Below are positions 1-10,014 of a DNA stretch of 59,972 nucleotides, one piece after another. The notes beneath the pieces are model-generated. The model was not told where the DNA came from. It did not search any database and saw only the letters and a list, made by a program, of their open reading frames with translations. The DNA is taken from assembly GCF_023502205.1 (NCBI RefSeq), contig NZ_JAMFLG010000029.1, forward strand, positions 1 to 59,972. Reading direction: 5' to 3'. Each line of letters begins with the position of its first letter. Position 1 is the first letter of the stretch. The DNA is from Aquiflexum sp. TKW24L. Lineage in GTDB: Bacteria > Bacteroidota > Bacteroidia > Cytophagales > Cyclobacteriaceae. The position numbers and the translations under genes are program-made.

Positions 1-2431
1 TAATTTTTTTCGATACGGGACACAATTGGATATTAGGATCTGTACTTTGGGATGTAATGGTATATTCTCCATTTTGGGAAATCAGGATTTTTTCGCCGGG
101 TTGGAACATCCCAACCTCTCCGGTAGGACTCAGAGTGGTAAATATCAACTTTAATGCAGTGTCTGGAATCAATTCAAAATAATCACAGATTACAAATTGC
201 TCCGGAACCTCAAAATCAGCCTTAGCATTGCTTTCTATTACAGTGATCAAGTTTCTTCCGATTTCACAAGCTAGGTCATTATAGACCACGGCTTCATAGG
301 CACCCGGATTGTTGACAGTTATGCTGGTTTTATTTTTGAATTTATCCAAAAACATACTTTCTCCCGATGGACTGATGTATATCCAATTGATAGTTTCAAC
401 CTCTTGAAAGTCGGTGGATAAAGTTATTTCAGAATTGCCTCCTGCACAAAGAACTGATGCCGCTAAAGCTACATCCACAGCTAAGACAGGTGCCTCGATG
501 ATAAAAGACTTTGTTGGGATTGGACAAGCCTCTGAATTCACCGGCCGTACCTCAAGTTTGAATTCCCCTGATGAAACCGGGAATAAAAATTCCTCGGTGG
601 CTACAACCTGGCCAATTTCATTGATCCATTTGATATAAAATCTACTAGGATCTGCCCCGAATAAATTCGCTCTATATTGTTTATTGCCAAAACAATCCCT
701 GGAAATCAATTCAGGATCAAATTGGATTTGATTGGTAACAGTTACAAATATAGATGTCTCTCTTGGGCAAAACCCTCCTTGGGAATCTTTCTCCACTCCC
801 AAAAGAAAATATTCTCCTGATTGATCCAATCTAAAAGACTCTGCGCTTGATCTGATTACTTGCGAGTTGTCAGGATAGGTAAGGGTGAATTCCAGATTTT
901 GGCTTGTTACCGGAGTAAAATCAAAATATTCGCACACTGTCAACCTTTCTGGGGCGGTAAAAGCGACTTGTCCTTTGCTGCCAATCGTGATTCTCTGAGG
1001 TCGGGGAAACACGCAACCTTCATCATTATTTATTTCCAAGAAATAAATTCCTGCAGGAGCATAAATAGAAAAAATAATTTGACTGTCTACAGTTCCTGAT
1101 TTTATAACCGCTCCATTGGTTCCCAATAATCTGAAGGATCCAATGAAACTTGGGTCATTCATTTTAATTTTTATCTGTCCATCGATTTTACCTGTATCGT
1201 TGCAGGTTTCACCAATAACTTCTACTAAATTAAATCTCATATCCGCAGGTGGATTTGCCAATGGAACAACTGCTGCTCTAGTCCTTGAACAACCACCAAT
1301 TGCTGCAGATGCAGTATATAACCCTGGAGACAATCCCGGTATCCTCAGTTCCTGTCCCTGGACTAGGTTTTCAAATCTTGCAATTTCAATCCCATTTCTT
1401 CTAATCCTAAGTAGGTCCAAATCCGTCAATGCAACTACCAAAAGTACTCCGTCATTGGACACACAGCTTGTCGTTTGATTTTCAAAAACAACACTCACTT
1501 CTGCTGTTTGATTTACCTTAAGTCCAATCTTCTCAGAAACCTTACAGAAATTATTATCCGCATTATCTACTTCAAAAATGATGTCGTATTCTCCTACCCC
1601 GTCTAAATCTCCGGCACTTATGATTTCTATCTTACTACCTTGGCCAAGTAATACTTTTTGATTGACATCTCTCCTTTTGTAAAACCAATTTCCAAAAATT
1701 GAATTTCCAGCAGAAACAGTGACTACAGTCCCTCCATTACATACCTGTGGAGTACTTATTGTTAAACTGTAAGTTTTAGACTCATACACAAAGGTGGAAA
1801 TAGAAAAGGGACAAACTTCCAAACCGATTTCATTCAGTGAAAAAAACTCAGCAGTATATTTTCCAGGTCGATCTACTTGAATACTATTTGTAGTACCAAC
1901 TAATTGACCGGTACCATCAATCCATTTAACCTGATAAGCGTCAAGGTTTGGGATACTCGGATCAAGTAAAGTAAGTGTGGTATTGTTTCCTTTGCAAAGA
2001 AGGTAGGTGTTTTGAATAACCGGGTCGACCCCTTTGTTGATTATAATTTGCTTGGTTCCGTGATAAACCTCATTTAAACCCCTTCTAATATTAAGTTGAA
2101 TTTCATAAATCCCTACCTCAGAAAAAGTATGGCTGAAAGACTGAAATCCACCCTCCCTTTCCACTATTAATCTTCCATCTGATGAAAGAATTTTCCATCT
2201 GAAAACATCAGAAATCAAACCTCCACCAAAAAATTCTCCAATGTTACTCCCATAATAAAGACAAAGCTCACCAGGTCCAACAATTCCAAACTCATTAATT
2301 TGGTTGAAAAAAAGCTCAGACTCAATTTTGGACTTCGGGGAAAGTTCATTTTCCAAACCCATTGCCAACGACATTTGGCCCATAGCAATGAGTATCATGA
2401 ATAGGATCAGGTGATTAGGAAAACTTTTCAT
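1..2431 (-). CDS. Large secreted cell-surface protein, 3' end outside window
   Basis: An open frame of 810 codons runs from an ATG at 2431 to the left edge without a stop, so the C-terminus is missing. The first 25 or so residues (MKSFPNHLILFMILIAMG...) are a signal peptide. The rest is Ig/PKD-like beta-sandwich sequence with repeated units of the type 'C..G....L...G....W', regular single cysteines and phrases such as 'PGVYEV/PGKYTA'. This matches the style of the 1831-residue neighbour at 3387-8882 and predicts a T9SS C-terminal sorting domain beyond the edge. The function is probably adhesin or gliding-type surface protein, by analogy only. It is transcribed on the same strand as yaaA, but 190 bp separate them and a TAnnTTTG box lies at 2470-2477. 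Confidence 0.8.
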   Translation of the reverse strand, partial: MKSFPNHLILFMILIAMGQMSLAMGLENELSPKSKIESELFFNQINEFGIVGPGELCLYYGSNIGEFFGGGLISDVFRWKILSSDGRLIVEREGGFQSFSHTFSEVGIYEIQLNIRRGLNEVYHGTKQIIINKGVDPVIQNTYLLCKGNNTTLTLLDPSIPNLDAYQVKWIDGTGQLVGTTNSIQVDRPGKYTAEFFSLNEIGLEVCPFSISTFVYESKTYSLTISTPQVCNGGTVVTVSAGNSIFGNWFYKRRDVNQKVLLGQGSKIEIISAGDLDGVGEYDIIFEVDNADNNFCKVSEKIGLKVNQTAEVSVVFENQTTSCVSNDGVLLVVALTDLDLLRIRRNGIEIARFENLVQGQELRIPGLSPGLYTASAAIGGCSRTRAAVVPLANPPADMRFNLVEVIGETCNDTGKIDGQIKIKMNDPSFIGSFRLLGTNGAVIKSGTVDSQIIFSIYAPAGIYFLEINNDEGCVFPRPQRITIGSKGQVAFTAPERLTVCEYFDFTPVTSQNLEFTLTYPDNSQVIRSSAESFRLDQSGEYFLLGVEKDSQGGFCPRETSIFVTVTNQIQFDPELISRDCFGNKQYRANLFGADPSRFYIKWINEIGQVVATEEFLFPVSSGEFKLEVRPVNSEACPIPTKSFIIEAPVLAVDVALAASVLCAGGNSEITLSTDFQEVETINWIYISPSGESMFLDKFKNKTSITVNNPGAYEAVVYNDLACEIGRNLITVIESNAKADFEVPEQFVICDYFELIPDTALKLIFTTLSPTGEVGMFQPGEKILISQNGEYTITSQSTDPNIQLCPVSKKI

Positions 2432-2469
2432 TTGCGAGATAGGGTAAAGAATCGTAAGAATCTTTGAAC

Positions 2470-2477
2470 CAAATCTA
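2470..2477 (-). promoter_or_regulatory. Candidate -7 promoter box for the left-edge surface protein
   Basis: On the minus strand this reads TAGATTTG, a full match to the Bacteroidota TAnnTTTG -7 element, 39 nt upstream of the ATG at 2431. The -33 region at 20-nt spacing is only T-rich (TTTT), so the assignment is moderate. Confidence 0.35.
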
Positions 2478-2622
2478 ATGCAAAGTTGAGTTAGAAAAAA
2501 ATATTTATGTATTTAAAATACATTTTTTTTTATTTGAAAAACATTAAAAAGTATTTTATGCGTTTTTATGATCTTTTTTACCTGATTGTTAACTTTTCTT
2601 AATTGGATAAAAAATCAACATA

Positions 2623-3372
2623 TTATCTGACAAATTTCCAGATTCCACCTTCCTCTTCCCCAATCCATTCGTATTTCCCTTCGTTGAAAGTCTTCAACAT
2701 TTCCGGATCATCGATTCTATTGTGGATGATATGATTCACCATCATCCCCCTTGCTTTTTTGGCAAAAAGCCCAATCACTTCATATTTCCCATTTCTAAAT
2801 TCCTGGAAAATCGGTGTAATTACTTTTGGTTTCAAAGCCCCGCGATCCACAGCTTTGAAGTATTCCTGAGAAGCCAAATTCACCAAAGTTTCACCTTTGG
2901 TTACTTCATTAATAGCTTTGGCAATTCTTGTTCCCCAAAACTCATATAGGTTCTTACCCTTTTTATTTTCTAATCTTATTCCCATTTCCAATCGGTAGGG
3001 TTGAATCAGATCCAAAGGCTTAAGCAGTCCATATAAACCAGAAAGTATTCTAAGTTTTTCTTGGGCAAAATCAAAATCCTCAGAAGTATAATTATCAACG
3101 TCCATTTGCATGTAAACATCTCCCTTGAATGCCAGCAATGCTTGTTTTGAATTTTCCAATTCAAAGCTTTTCTGAAAATCCATAAACCGCTGTTTATTCA
3201 ACAATGCAAGGTTTTCACTGATTCCCATCAAATCCTGAATATCCTCAACTGATTTTTTTTTCAGGATTCTTACCAATTCAAAAGTCTCCTTTTGAAAGTC
3301 AGGTGAGGTATAAATAGGAAGTTCAGGGGTACTTAAATCAAGTGTTTTTGCAGGTGAAATGAGGGTAATCAT
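2623..3372 (-). CDS. yaaA: YaaA family peroxide-stress protein (DUF328/UPF0246)
   Basis: 249 residues, the usual length for the YaaA family. It opens with the family signature MITLISPAKTLDL and contains a central 'LSGLYGLLKPLDLIQPYRLEMG' type block. In Escherichia coli YaaA is induced by peroxide and limits free iron, so reducing hydroxyl-radical damage to DNA and protein; the protein is cytosolic and non-enzymatic as far as known. The gene starts only 14 bp after the stop of the giant T9SS protein at 3387-8882 on the same strand, so read-through from that gene is likely. No frameshift or missing end is seen. Confidence 0.93.
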   Translation of the reverse strand: MITLISPAKTLDLSTPELPIYTSPDFQKETFELVRILKKKSVEDIQDLMGISENLALLNKQRFMDFQKSFELENSKQALLAFKGDVYMQMDVDNYTSEDFDFAQEKLRILSGLYGLLKPLDLIQPYRLEMGIRLENKKGKNLYEFWGTRIAKAINEVTKGETLVNLASQEYFKAVDRGALKPKVITPIFQEFRNGKYEVIGLFAKKARGMMVNHIIHNRIDDPEMLKTFNEGKYEWIGEEEGGIWKFVR

Positions 3373-3386
3373 ACCGGGAAAATTAT

Positions 3387-6300
3387 TTATTCTATAACTA
3401 AAATTGACTTTGTTATTCTTTTGGTTACGTTTTGCCTGTTGCTTTTTAAATTAACCACTACGGGATACACTCCAATAGGAACAAATGTACCATTGACACT
3501 ACCATCCCAACTGCAAACAAAAGTTTCAGCGTTTATGTTTTTTTGCTCGCAATAGAAAATTAATTCTCCCCATCTATTATAAATGAATACTTCAAGCTCA
3601 TCTACGAAATCATTTGTATACACCAAAAAGTGTCTGTCTGGTTTGCTTGGAACCATAGCTTCAGGGAATACCACCCTCAATGCACAATCCTCAACCACCA
3701 GGAAACTTACCGTAAACTCGCAACCCAAATTATCAGATACTGTCAATAGGTAGCTTCCAAGCAAAGTTGGTACAAAAACCGAATCAGTAGAAACTTCAGT
3801 TCCATCCAATATCCAAGAATAAAAATCAAAAGTACCTGGCCTGAGCTCCACCGTGACGTTCTCCACTGCACAAATCGTATAACTAGGCGCCAATACTGGA
3901 GGAACAATCACAGATCTAGAAATCTGCACTTGTTCTCTTGCTATTTCACAGCCATAAACACTCAATAAAACAACTTCATAAACCCCAACATCAAAAACTG
4001 TGACTGTTTCCTGATCTGTAGAGTTCGGTAATGGAGTCCTGACAGCATTCACTACAGTGAACCATTGGATGGCTGAAACATTGGTTAAGTCTGCCTCTAC
4101 GCTGATGTTTGCGAAGGTATCTCCTTCGCAAAACTGCTGGGCAGTTACGTTAACTTCCAGATTTTCGAGAAACTCTTCAACCTCAAACTCAATTGTTTTT
4201 TCAGGACAAAGGCCACCGCTTCTAGGCTGAACTTCAACGGTGTAAATACCCGGGCTTGGTGGGAAGAATTCCTGATTTCTTCCAACAATTACTCCTGCGG
4301 CATTTCTCCATAAGAAATTGGCATTATTTGGGTTAAACCCAAATAGAACGACTTGGTAAGAAACTCCAAGGTCACAATCCACTATCGGAGAGGTCAACGA
4401 AAAGTCAATCGGGCTGTTGATCACCGCTTGGATCAAACTCAACTCACTTGGACACAACACTCCTTCAGGATCGAATCCCTTAACGGTATACACTCCGGTA
4501 AATTCAAACAGATAGCCACCATCTTGATCAGCGTTGATCAGCTGTCCGTTTGGACCTCTCACTTCATAATTAAGCGCTATTTGAGATTGGGGAACCAAGA
4601 TATAAAGCCCGCATGCAGTCACATTGGTTGGGACTGAAAATACAACCTGATCGGCATTGTCAATTACATATGATACTGGATCTGGAAATGTACAATCGAC
4701 CAAATCAACCATACTCAATGAGTATGTTCCATCCATCAGGGGAATGTTTATGGAATCTGCTAAAGTAAATGTCCCAGTAAATTCCTGTCCATCCTCTTGC
4801 CTGATCAAAATATAAGAACCGCTTTGCGGACCAAGGTTAAAAACAATATCAATAGAGCCTAAATCCACACCCGTCGCTGAACACGTCTCAGGGTTAGCTG
4901 TAACTTCATAATCAGAAATTCCAATAGGAGGGTTAAGATTTTGAACAACAACAGGAAGTAAAAATTGGCAACCGTTTTCACTTGTCGCCGCTACTGTATA
5001 GACACCCGGCTCGAGTCCGGTAATAACAGGCAGAACATCCCCTGCAAATACATTTGTAAATAACTGTCCCGTCTGACTTATCCTGACTTCATCGGCATCA
5101 GCTAACATTGTTATTTCAAAACTTCCGTTTACAGCATCACAATCATCTGCATCTGTCAATACAACCACTTCAAAAGCCGGAAAGGGAAAAATAATCAATT
5201 CCAATTGTTTTTCAACGATACATCCCGGCACGATAGGGTCTTCTGTTACGAAAATGATATCATAAACTCCCGGTGAAGGAAGGGTACTGGGCACAAGATT
5301 TAATTCAAAGAATTCGCCAAGTGGAACCCTATTTACTGTTCCTTGGACTTGATAAAACCATTGTCCTGAAATCGGAGTATTGGGTGCGAAAATGACAAGA
5401 TTTTCATCATAACAAACCTGATCGTCTGTTTGGGTAAGGTCAAATTCAAACGCCGGACCCACAAAAACAGAAGCCTCAGAAGGACATGGGTTGAAAAACT
5501 CAAGATCATCATCTGCTGCTGGTCTGTAAGACACCACTACAGTGAATATACTTTCCTCATTTACAAAAATCGTATTTGAGTTTTGGTCGCCAAACAACTG
5601 CCCTGCGGCATTTCTCCATTCGAAATTATATAGCCCTTCGATAGGGTCGTAACCCTCAATCGCAGTAAGGCTGACTGGAGTTCCCAAGCATAAGATGATG
5701 GATTCAGGCAAGGTCAAAACAGGCGGGGCAATTACCATTACCTCGAGTCTTCCTTCATAAAAATCAGGATCGCCACATCTGCCAACCCTCAAATCAACTG
5801 TATAAAGTCCAGGTCTTGTAAATAGATGATCATAAAATTGAAATTGATCTCCTGGGCCTCCGAAGTTATTGAGCTCAACGGTCCCATCCTCATGGGTGAT
5901 CGTCCAGAAATAACTGTCGATATCCGGTTCGCCTCCGCCTTCAAATGAACCCAATGTTCCATTTTGGAGATCCAGACATAAATCTATTGGGCCTGCCAAC
6001 AATGGATCAGGAATGCTACTTCCGGATTGTTGGACAAAAGATGGCAATCCGAGGTTACTCGTTCCGGTCAATGGAGGTGAACCCATTTCATTGTAAATAC
6101 TGACCACACAATCAGTACCCGCATTGATGGAGCCAAGCATATTCTGACCTGGACGGGCCACGTATATTTGTCCATCAGGGCCAATCTGCAATGCTCCAAA
6201 AGGACCTGATGTACTTAATACTCCCCTGACAGGAGAATTAAGGATACAGGCCTCCCGCTCGGATCTTGAGGTAGCATTTTCAAAACAAGTTGCACAGGCA

Positions 6301-8882
6301 AGTGCAGTCGTACCTGTTTGTTCGGGAGCCTGAATGAGAAATTCCTCCACTTTTCCGCTACCTCCCCTGTATGATACAAAAACCCTGCTTCCGTCGGGGG
6401 AAAACTCCAATCCATAAATCTGTTCATTGTTGCAGCCTAAATCTACCAAAGCATACTCGGTCATTACCCCTGTTTCCGGATCAAAGTCAAAAATCTCCAT
6501 TTTGCTACAGGCGCCATCCTGCAAAGTGACTGCTACTTTTGTCCCATCAGGGCTAAATTTCATTGTTCCCACTCCGGTATTAAATCCATGATTGGATCCT
6601 ACAGAAGAAAACACAGGACTGCCGATACCAAAAATCGATACAGGATATGCCCTAAAAGTATTATTGCCAAGCTCATGGAATAAAACCCATGTCGTGTCTC
6701 CGGCAGCCAAAGCTGCGGAATGTTCTGTACTTGGACTGAATAGAAAGTTATCCTTACTGACCACATTACCTACTCCGTTTGGATTTTCGACTTTGATATC
6801 TACCACAGAAAACTTGACTTGATTACTTCCATCCACCGCAGTCTGGGTAGTAAAAAGGTAAAAAATCGTTTCATCTTGTGGAACAGGTACTGCCAAGACA
6901 CTTTGTGACGAGAGATTGCTTCCTCCGATGCTGTCCCCATTTTCCATCACATCCCCATTGAGGTCCCAGACAGTTTCTCCATCTGTGAAAAACAAAACCT
7001 GCCCAGTCCCATCTGAAATCGTGGTGGTACCTGCTGGAATATTTTGATTATGTCCAACTGCCCTCGGTGTTGGACCATTGGGATTGTTTGGGTCAGGGTT
7101 GAAATCCAATCCAGCTCCATCTCCAAAATACCAGATGTTATTGCTTTGGTCATTCAAATCCCAAATCTTAACCCTAACACTACCATAAGCATAGCACTCA
7201 GATCCAGGCTCTCTTACGAGTACCCAATACAAACCCGGCAAATCGACACAATTATCTTTGGTAGGTCTCCATTCTCTAATATTTGACCAGAAGTATTCAT
7301 AAACTTCACCTCCGCCGCCGCCGCCACCTTGACCATCACCAGACTGTACGGTCAGCATGGAACCTATGTCCACACATCCTCCTTCACAGACTGTGGTGTC
7401 CTGCGCACTAAATTGCACTTGAAGATCATTGGGAAGTAAGGTGATGGTCTTGTCCACGGTCTGGGTGGTTCCATCAGCAAAAGTCACCGTCAAGGTTACG
7501 CTTATGCTTTCATTTGCAGTCGCTTCTTCAGGAATCAAAAGGTGCTCTTGGGTAAAATCAATGTCGATCTCCTGTCCATCTTCATCTGTCAATGGTGGAT
7601 TAAAAGTCCATTCAAAACTAACCGGCTGAAAATTCTCAGGAGTAATCAAACTTGTCAGCTGGATAGGGTTATTGCTACAGGGTTCTTCGGGATTCCATTC
7701 AAAATCTACTGTGGCATCTATATTTTGATTGGGAGCAAACTGAGGAAAAATCCTTCCGCAAAAATCGGTTCCGTTAAATGGATCTTCCTCCAATTCTATC
7801 TCGGCTAAGTCGGCAACATCGGGATTTTCAACTCTTCCAATCAATTGAGGCCCACCATCTACTTCTTCATAGATATAATATAACCGGCCATCAGGACCGG
7901 TTTTGATGTCATAAATCTGAAAGATGTCATTTTCTAAAGGGACTATTTCGGGTGTTGCGGTAAGGTCGCTAGCCGGAACCCGTACCAATTCATTTCCTCT
8001 GGAGAAATAAATAAAATCACCGTCTTCCGAATATGCTGCACCTCCAAAAGCATTCCCGTTACTTGATTCCAAGATTGGAGTTATGTTGCTAAATGTTCCA
8101 GTCGCAGCATCAAAATCAAGTATGACAATATTCTCATTGGGATCTTCAGGGATTAGGATGATTTTTTGTGAATCTTCATCAAAAACCATGGACTTAGGTG
8201 TAAATGGAATTGCCACATTTGAGCTGACGATGAACTCACCTTCATTTTCTCCGATTCTTCTGGAAACAATTGTTCCTCCTTCAATACTGATGAGATAAGA
8301 GGGAGATTGAGGGGTTTTCACCACCATAATCGGACCCGAAACCGTGCCTGCTATTAACTGATCTTTGACAAGGATCTCGCCTAAAGGGGGTTCGTTACCA
8401 ACTGCCTGCCCCGGTGCGTTCATATCAATCAAAGCATACTGCAAATCTCCTGTAGGACTTAGGTAAAATATGTAATACAACCTATCCCCGGCAGGGTCAT
8501 AACTCAAAACCCCGATGGCCAATTCTTGTTGTCCATTAATATTTCCATTGATTCCCGGAGCGACTCCTTCAAGTATTTGATCATTCGCATCATAGACCAA
8601 AACCCCATTGGTGTAAAAAATAATGTTCCCAGAAATTGGATCGATGGCAACAGCATTGTTATTTTGTCCAACTATCACCCCACTCGGGAGATTCCTGACA
8701 ATAGGATTTTCCCCTTTTCCAAATGAAAGAATGTTGTTTTGACCTGTACCGCAATCACCAAATATCCATTCATTATTGTTAAATCCTTGGGCAAAAAGGG
8801 GTGCGGAATTGAATACAAGGTTCAAAAAGATCAACGCACTAAAAAAAAAGAATATTTTTATGGAATTACTACGGCTTTTCAT
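3387..8882 (-). CDS. Giant T9SS type B sorted surface protein with twin beta-propellers and PKD domains
   Basis: 1831 residues. Residues 1-32 form a signal peptide ending ...APLFAQ. Two beta-propeller-like heads follow, one beginning near residue 36 (NNEWIFGDCGTG) and a second near residue 580 (NNIWYFGDGAG), both with 'G.I.FYTNG..V.D' blades; the second shows clear WD40-like SPDG blades. A seven-glycine linker sits near residue 520. PKD/Ig-like domains fill roughly residues 960-1740. The last 90 residues (PEAMVPSKPDRHF..., IYNRWGELIF, VPIGVYPVVV) fit the gliding-motility-associated C-terminal domain (TIGR04131, T9SS type B). The protein should be secreted and attached outside the outer membrane. 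A PorP/SprF gene lies divergently next door. The ligand is unknown. Confidence 0.88.
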   Translation of the reverse strand: MKSRSNSIKIFFFFSALIFLNLVFNSAPLFAQGFNNNEWIFGDCGTGQNNILSFGKGENPIVRNLPSGVIVGQNNNAVAIDPISGNIIFYTNGVLVYDANDQILEGVAPGINGNINGQQELAIGVLSYDPAGDRLYYIFYLSPTGDLQYALIDMNAPGQAVGNEPPLGEILVKDQLIAGTVSGPIMVVKTPQSPSYLISIEGGTIVSRRIGENEGEFIVSSNVAIPFTPKSMVFDEDSQKIILIPEDPNENIVILDFDAATGTFSNITPILESSNGNAFGGAAYSEDGDFIYFSRGNELVRVPASDLTATPEIVPLENDIFQIYDIKTGPDGRLYYIYEEVDGGPQLIGRVENPDVADLAEIELEEDPFNGTDFCGRIFPQFAPNQNIDATVDFEWNPEEPCSNNPIQLTSLITPENFQPVSFEWTFNPPLTDEDGQEIDIDFTQEHLLIPEEATANESISVTLTVTFADGTTQTVDKTITLLPNDLQVQFSAQDTTVCEGGCVDIGSMLTVQSGDGQGGGGGGGEVYEYFWSNIREWRPTKDNCVDLPGLYWVLVREPGSECYAYGSVRVKIWDLNDQSNNIWYFGDGAGLDFNPDPNNPNGPTPRAVGHNQNIPAGTTTISDGTGQVLFFTDGETVWDLNGDVMENGDSIGGSNLSSQSVLAVPVPQDETIFYLFTTQTAVDGSNQVKFSVVDIKVENPNGVGNVVSKDNFLFSPSTEHSAALAAGDTTWVLFHELGNNTFRAYPVSIFGIGSPVFSSVGSNHGFNTGVGTMKFSPDGTKVAVTLQDGACSKMEIFDFDPETGVMTEYALVDLGCNNEQIYGLEFSPDGSRVFVSYRGGSGKVEEFLIQAPEQTGTTALACATCFENATSRSEREACILNSPVRGVLSTSGPFGALQIGPDGQIYVARPGQNMLGSINAGTDCVVSIYNEMGSPPLTGTSNLGLPSFVQQSGSSIPDPLLAGPIDLCLDLQNGTLGSFEGGGEPDIDSYFWTITHEDGTVELNNFGGPGDQFQFYDHLFTRPGLYTVDLRVGRCGDPDFYEGRLEVMVIAPPVLTLPESIILCLGTPVSLTAIEGYDPIEGLYNFEWRNAAGQLFGDQNSNTIFVNEESIFTVVVSYRPAADDDLEFFNPCPSEASVFVGPAFEFDLTQTDDQVCYDENLVIFAPNTPISGQWFYQVQGTVNRVPLGEFFELNLVPSTLPSPGVYDIIFVTEDPIVPGCIVEKQLELIIFPFPAFEVVVLTDADDCDAVNGSFEITMLADADEVRISQTGQLFTNVFAGDVLPVITGLEPGVYTVAATSENGCQFLLPVVVQNLNPPIGISDYEVTANPETCSATGVDLGSIDIVFNLGPQSGSYILIRQEDGQEFTGTFTLADSINIPLMDGTYSLSMVDLVDCTFPDPVSYVIDNADQVVFSVPTNVTACGLYILVPQSQIALNYEVRGPNGQLINADQDGGYLFEFTGVYTVKGFDPEGVLCPSELSLIQAVINSPIDFSLTSPIVDCDLGVSYQVVLFGFNPNNANFLWRNAAGVIVGRNQEFFPPSPGIYTVEVQPRSGGLCPEKTIEFEVEEFLENLEVNVTAQQFCEGDTFANISVEADLTNVSAIQWFTVVNAVRTPLPNSTDQETVTVFDVGVYEVVLLSVYGCEIAREQVQISRSVIVPPVLAPSYTICAVENVTVELRPGTFDFYSWILDGTEVSTDSVFVPTLLGSYLLTVSDNLGCEFTVSFLVVEDCALRVVFPEAMVPSKPDRHFLVYTNDFVDELEVFIYNRWGELIFYCEQKNINAETFVCSWDGSVNGTFVPIGVYPVVVNLKSNRQNVTKRITKSILVIE

Positions 8883-8923
8883 AATTTACACGTTGCGTTT
8901 AAAACAACAAAACGTTTTGGACG

Positions 8924-8974
8924 TTGCAAAGGTGAATCTAATTGCTAACATAACGAATTACAACTTGCAAAGGT
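8924..8974. repeat. 10-bp direct repeat TTGCAAAGGT, two copies 41 bp apart
   Basis: Copies lie at 8924-8933 and 8965-8974 in the divergent region between the giant T9SS protein and the PorP/SprF gene. On the minus strand the first copy contains CACCTTTG, one base from the -7 consensus. A regulator-binding or promoter role is possible but unproved. Confidence 0.3.
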
Positions 8975-10011
8975 CTCTAATACTCCGTCTTTTTTTTGTT
9001 TCCTTCATTTTTATGGAAACAATGACCTTACAAGCCCAAGACCCGCAATTTAGCCAATATTATGCTGCACCGCTTTATTTGAATCCTGCTTTTACGGGCT
9101 CTGAAATGCTCCCTAGAATCGGTGCAAACTACCGAAACCAATGGCCGGGATTAGATGCCCAATTCACAACTTTTGCCGCTTATTACGACACTTATCTGGA
9201 TGATTACAACAGTGGAATAGGGATTATGGTTATGAACGATGTGGAAGGCGGAGCAAAATTAAGATCAACAACAATATCGGGTTTGTATTCTTATGAATTA
9301 AGAGTCGGAGAAAATGCTTATTTCCGTCCTGGGATCCAAGCTTCTTATATACGGAGAGATATTGGTTTTTATGAAAACCTCATATTTGCCAATCAGATTG
9401 ATGAAACAAATCCTTTTGGTCCACTACTTCCAAGTACGGGCCTCCCAGGTTCAGGAGAGCCTGTCGATCTATTGTCTTTGTCTTTTGGTGGACTATTCTT
9501 TACTGACAAATTCTGGTTTGGATTATCTGCCCACCATGTCAATGAACCAAACCAATCATTCCTAGAGGGTGTCAGTCCCTTGCCCGCCAAATTTTCCTTC
9601 CACACAGGATACAGGATTTCATTAGGTACCGGCAGTTACCGTTCTGATTTTACCCACCAAAGAAAACAACGATATCTCTTACCTACCTTAAATTACAAAC
9701 GTCAAGGTCCTTTTGAGCAATTGGATATCGGAGCATATCTTCATTTGGAGCCTTTGAATCTCGGACTTTGGTACCGAGGTCTTCCTTATAAGCCTGTAGA
9801 AAATCAAAGCAACCGTGATGCCATCGTGATGATGATAGGTTTTAACCTTCCCACTGGAATGAGTCTGGGTTACAGTTTCGATTACACCGTATCACAACTT
9901 GGTATTCAGTCCGGTGGAGCTCATGAGGTTAGCATCGCATTCCTTTTGGCTGACAAAAATCAGGCAAGAACACGGAAAAGAGATACCCTCCTACCTTGTC
10001 CAAAGTTCTAG
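8965..10011 (+). CDS. PorP/SprF family type IX secretion outer-membrane protein
   Basis: The mature part begins QDPQFSQYYAAPLYLNPAFTG, the hallmark of PorP/SprF proteins, followed by beta-barrel sequence to the end. In Flavobacterium SprF is needed for secretion of the large type B substrate SprB; here the giant type B protein is encoded divergently, so a pair is likely. The frame is open from 8776, but an ATG there or at 8860 would overlap the divergent gene start at 8882. A TTG at 8965 gives a good signal peptide (MQRSLILRLFFVSFIF...TLQA), so I place the start there. ATG 9013 would lose most of the signal peptide. The M48 protease gene follows with no gap. Confidence 0.85.
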   Translation: MQRSLILRLFFVSFIFMETMTLQAQDPQFSQYYAAPLYLNPAFTGSEMLPRIGANYRNQWPGLDAQFTTFAAYYDTYLDDYNSGIGIMVMNDVEGGAKLRSTTISGLYSYELRVGENAYFRPGIQASYIRRDIGFYENLIFANQIDETNPFGPLLPSTGLPGSGEPVDLLSLSFGGLFFTDKFWFGLSAHHVNEPNQSFLEGVSPLPAKFSFHTGYRISLGTGSYRSDFTHQRKQRYLLPTLNYKRQGPFEQLDIGAYLHLEPLNLGLWYRGLPYKPVENQSNRDAIVMMIGFNLPTGMSLGYSFDYTVSQLGIQSGGAHEVSIAFLLADKNQARTRKRDTLLPCPKF

Positions 10012-10014
10012 GTG

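Noticed and set aside
8776-8964. Longer N-terminus of the PorP/SprF protein
   Set aside because: It overlaps the divergent gene start at 8882 and has no family match; the signal peptide is reached from a later start.
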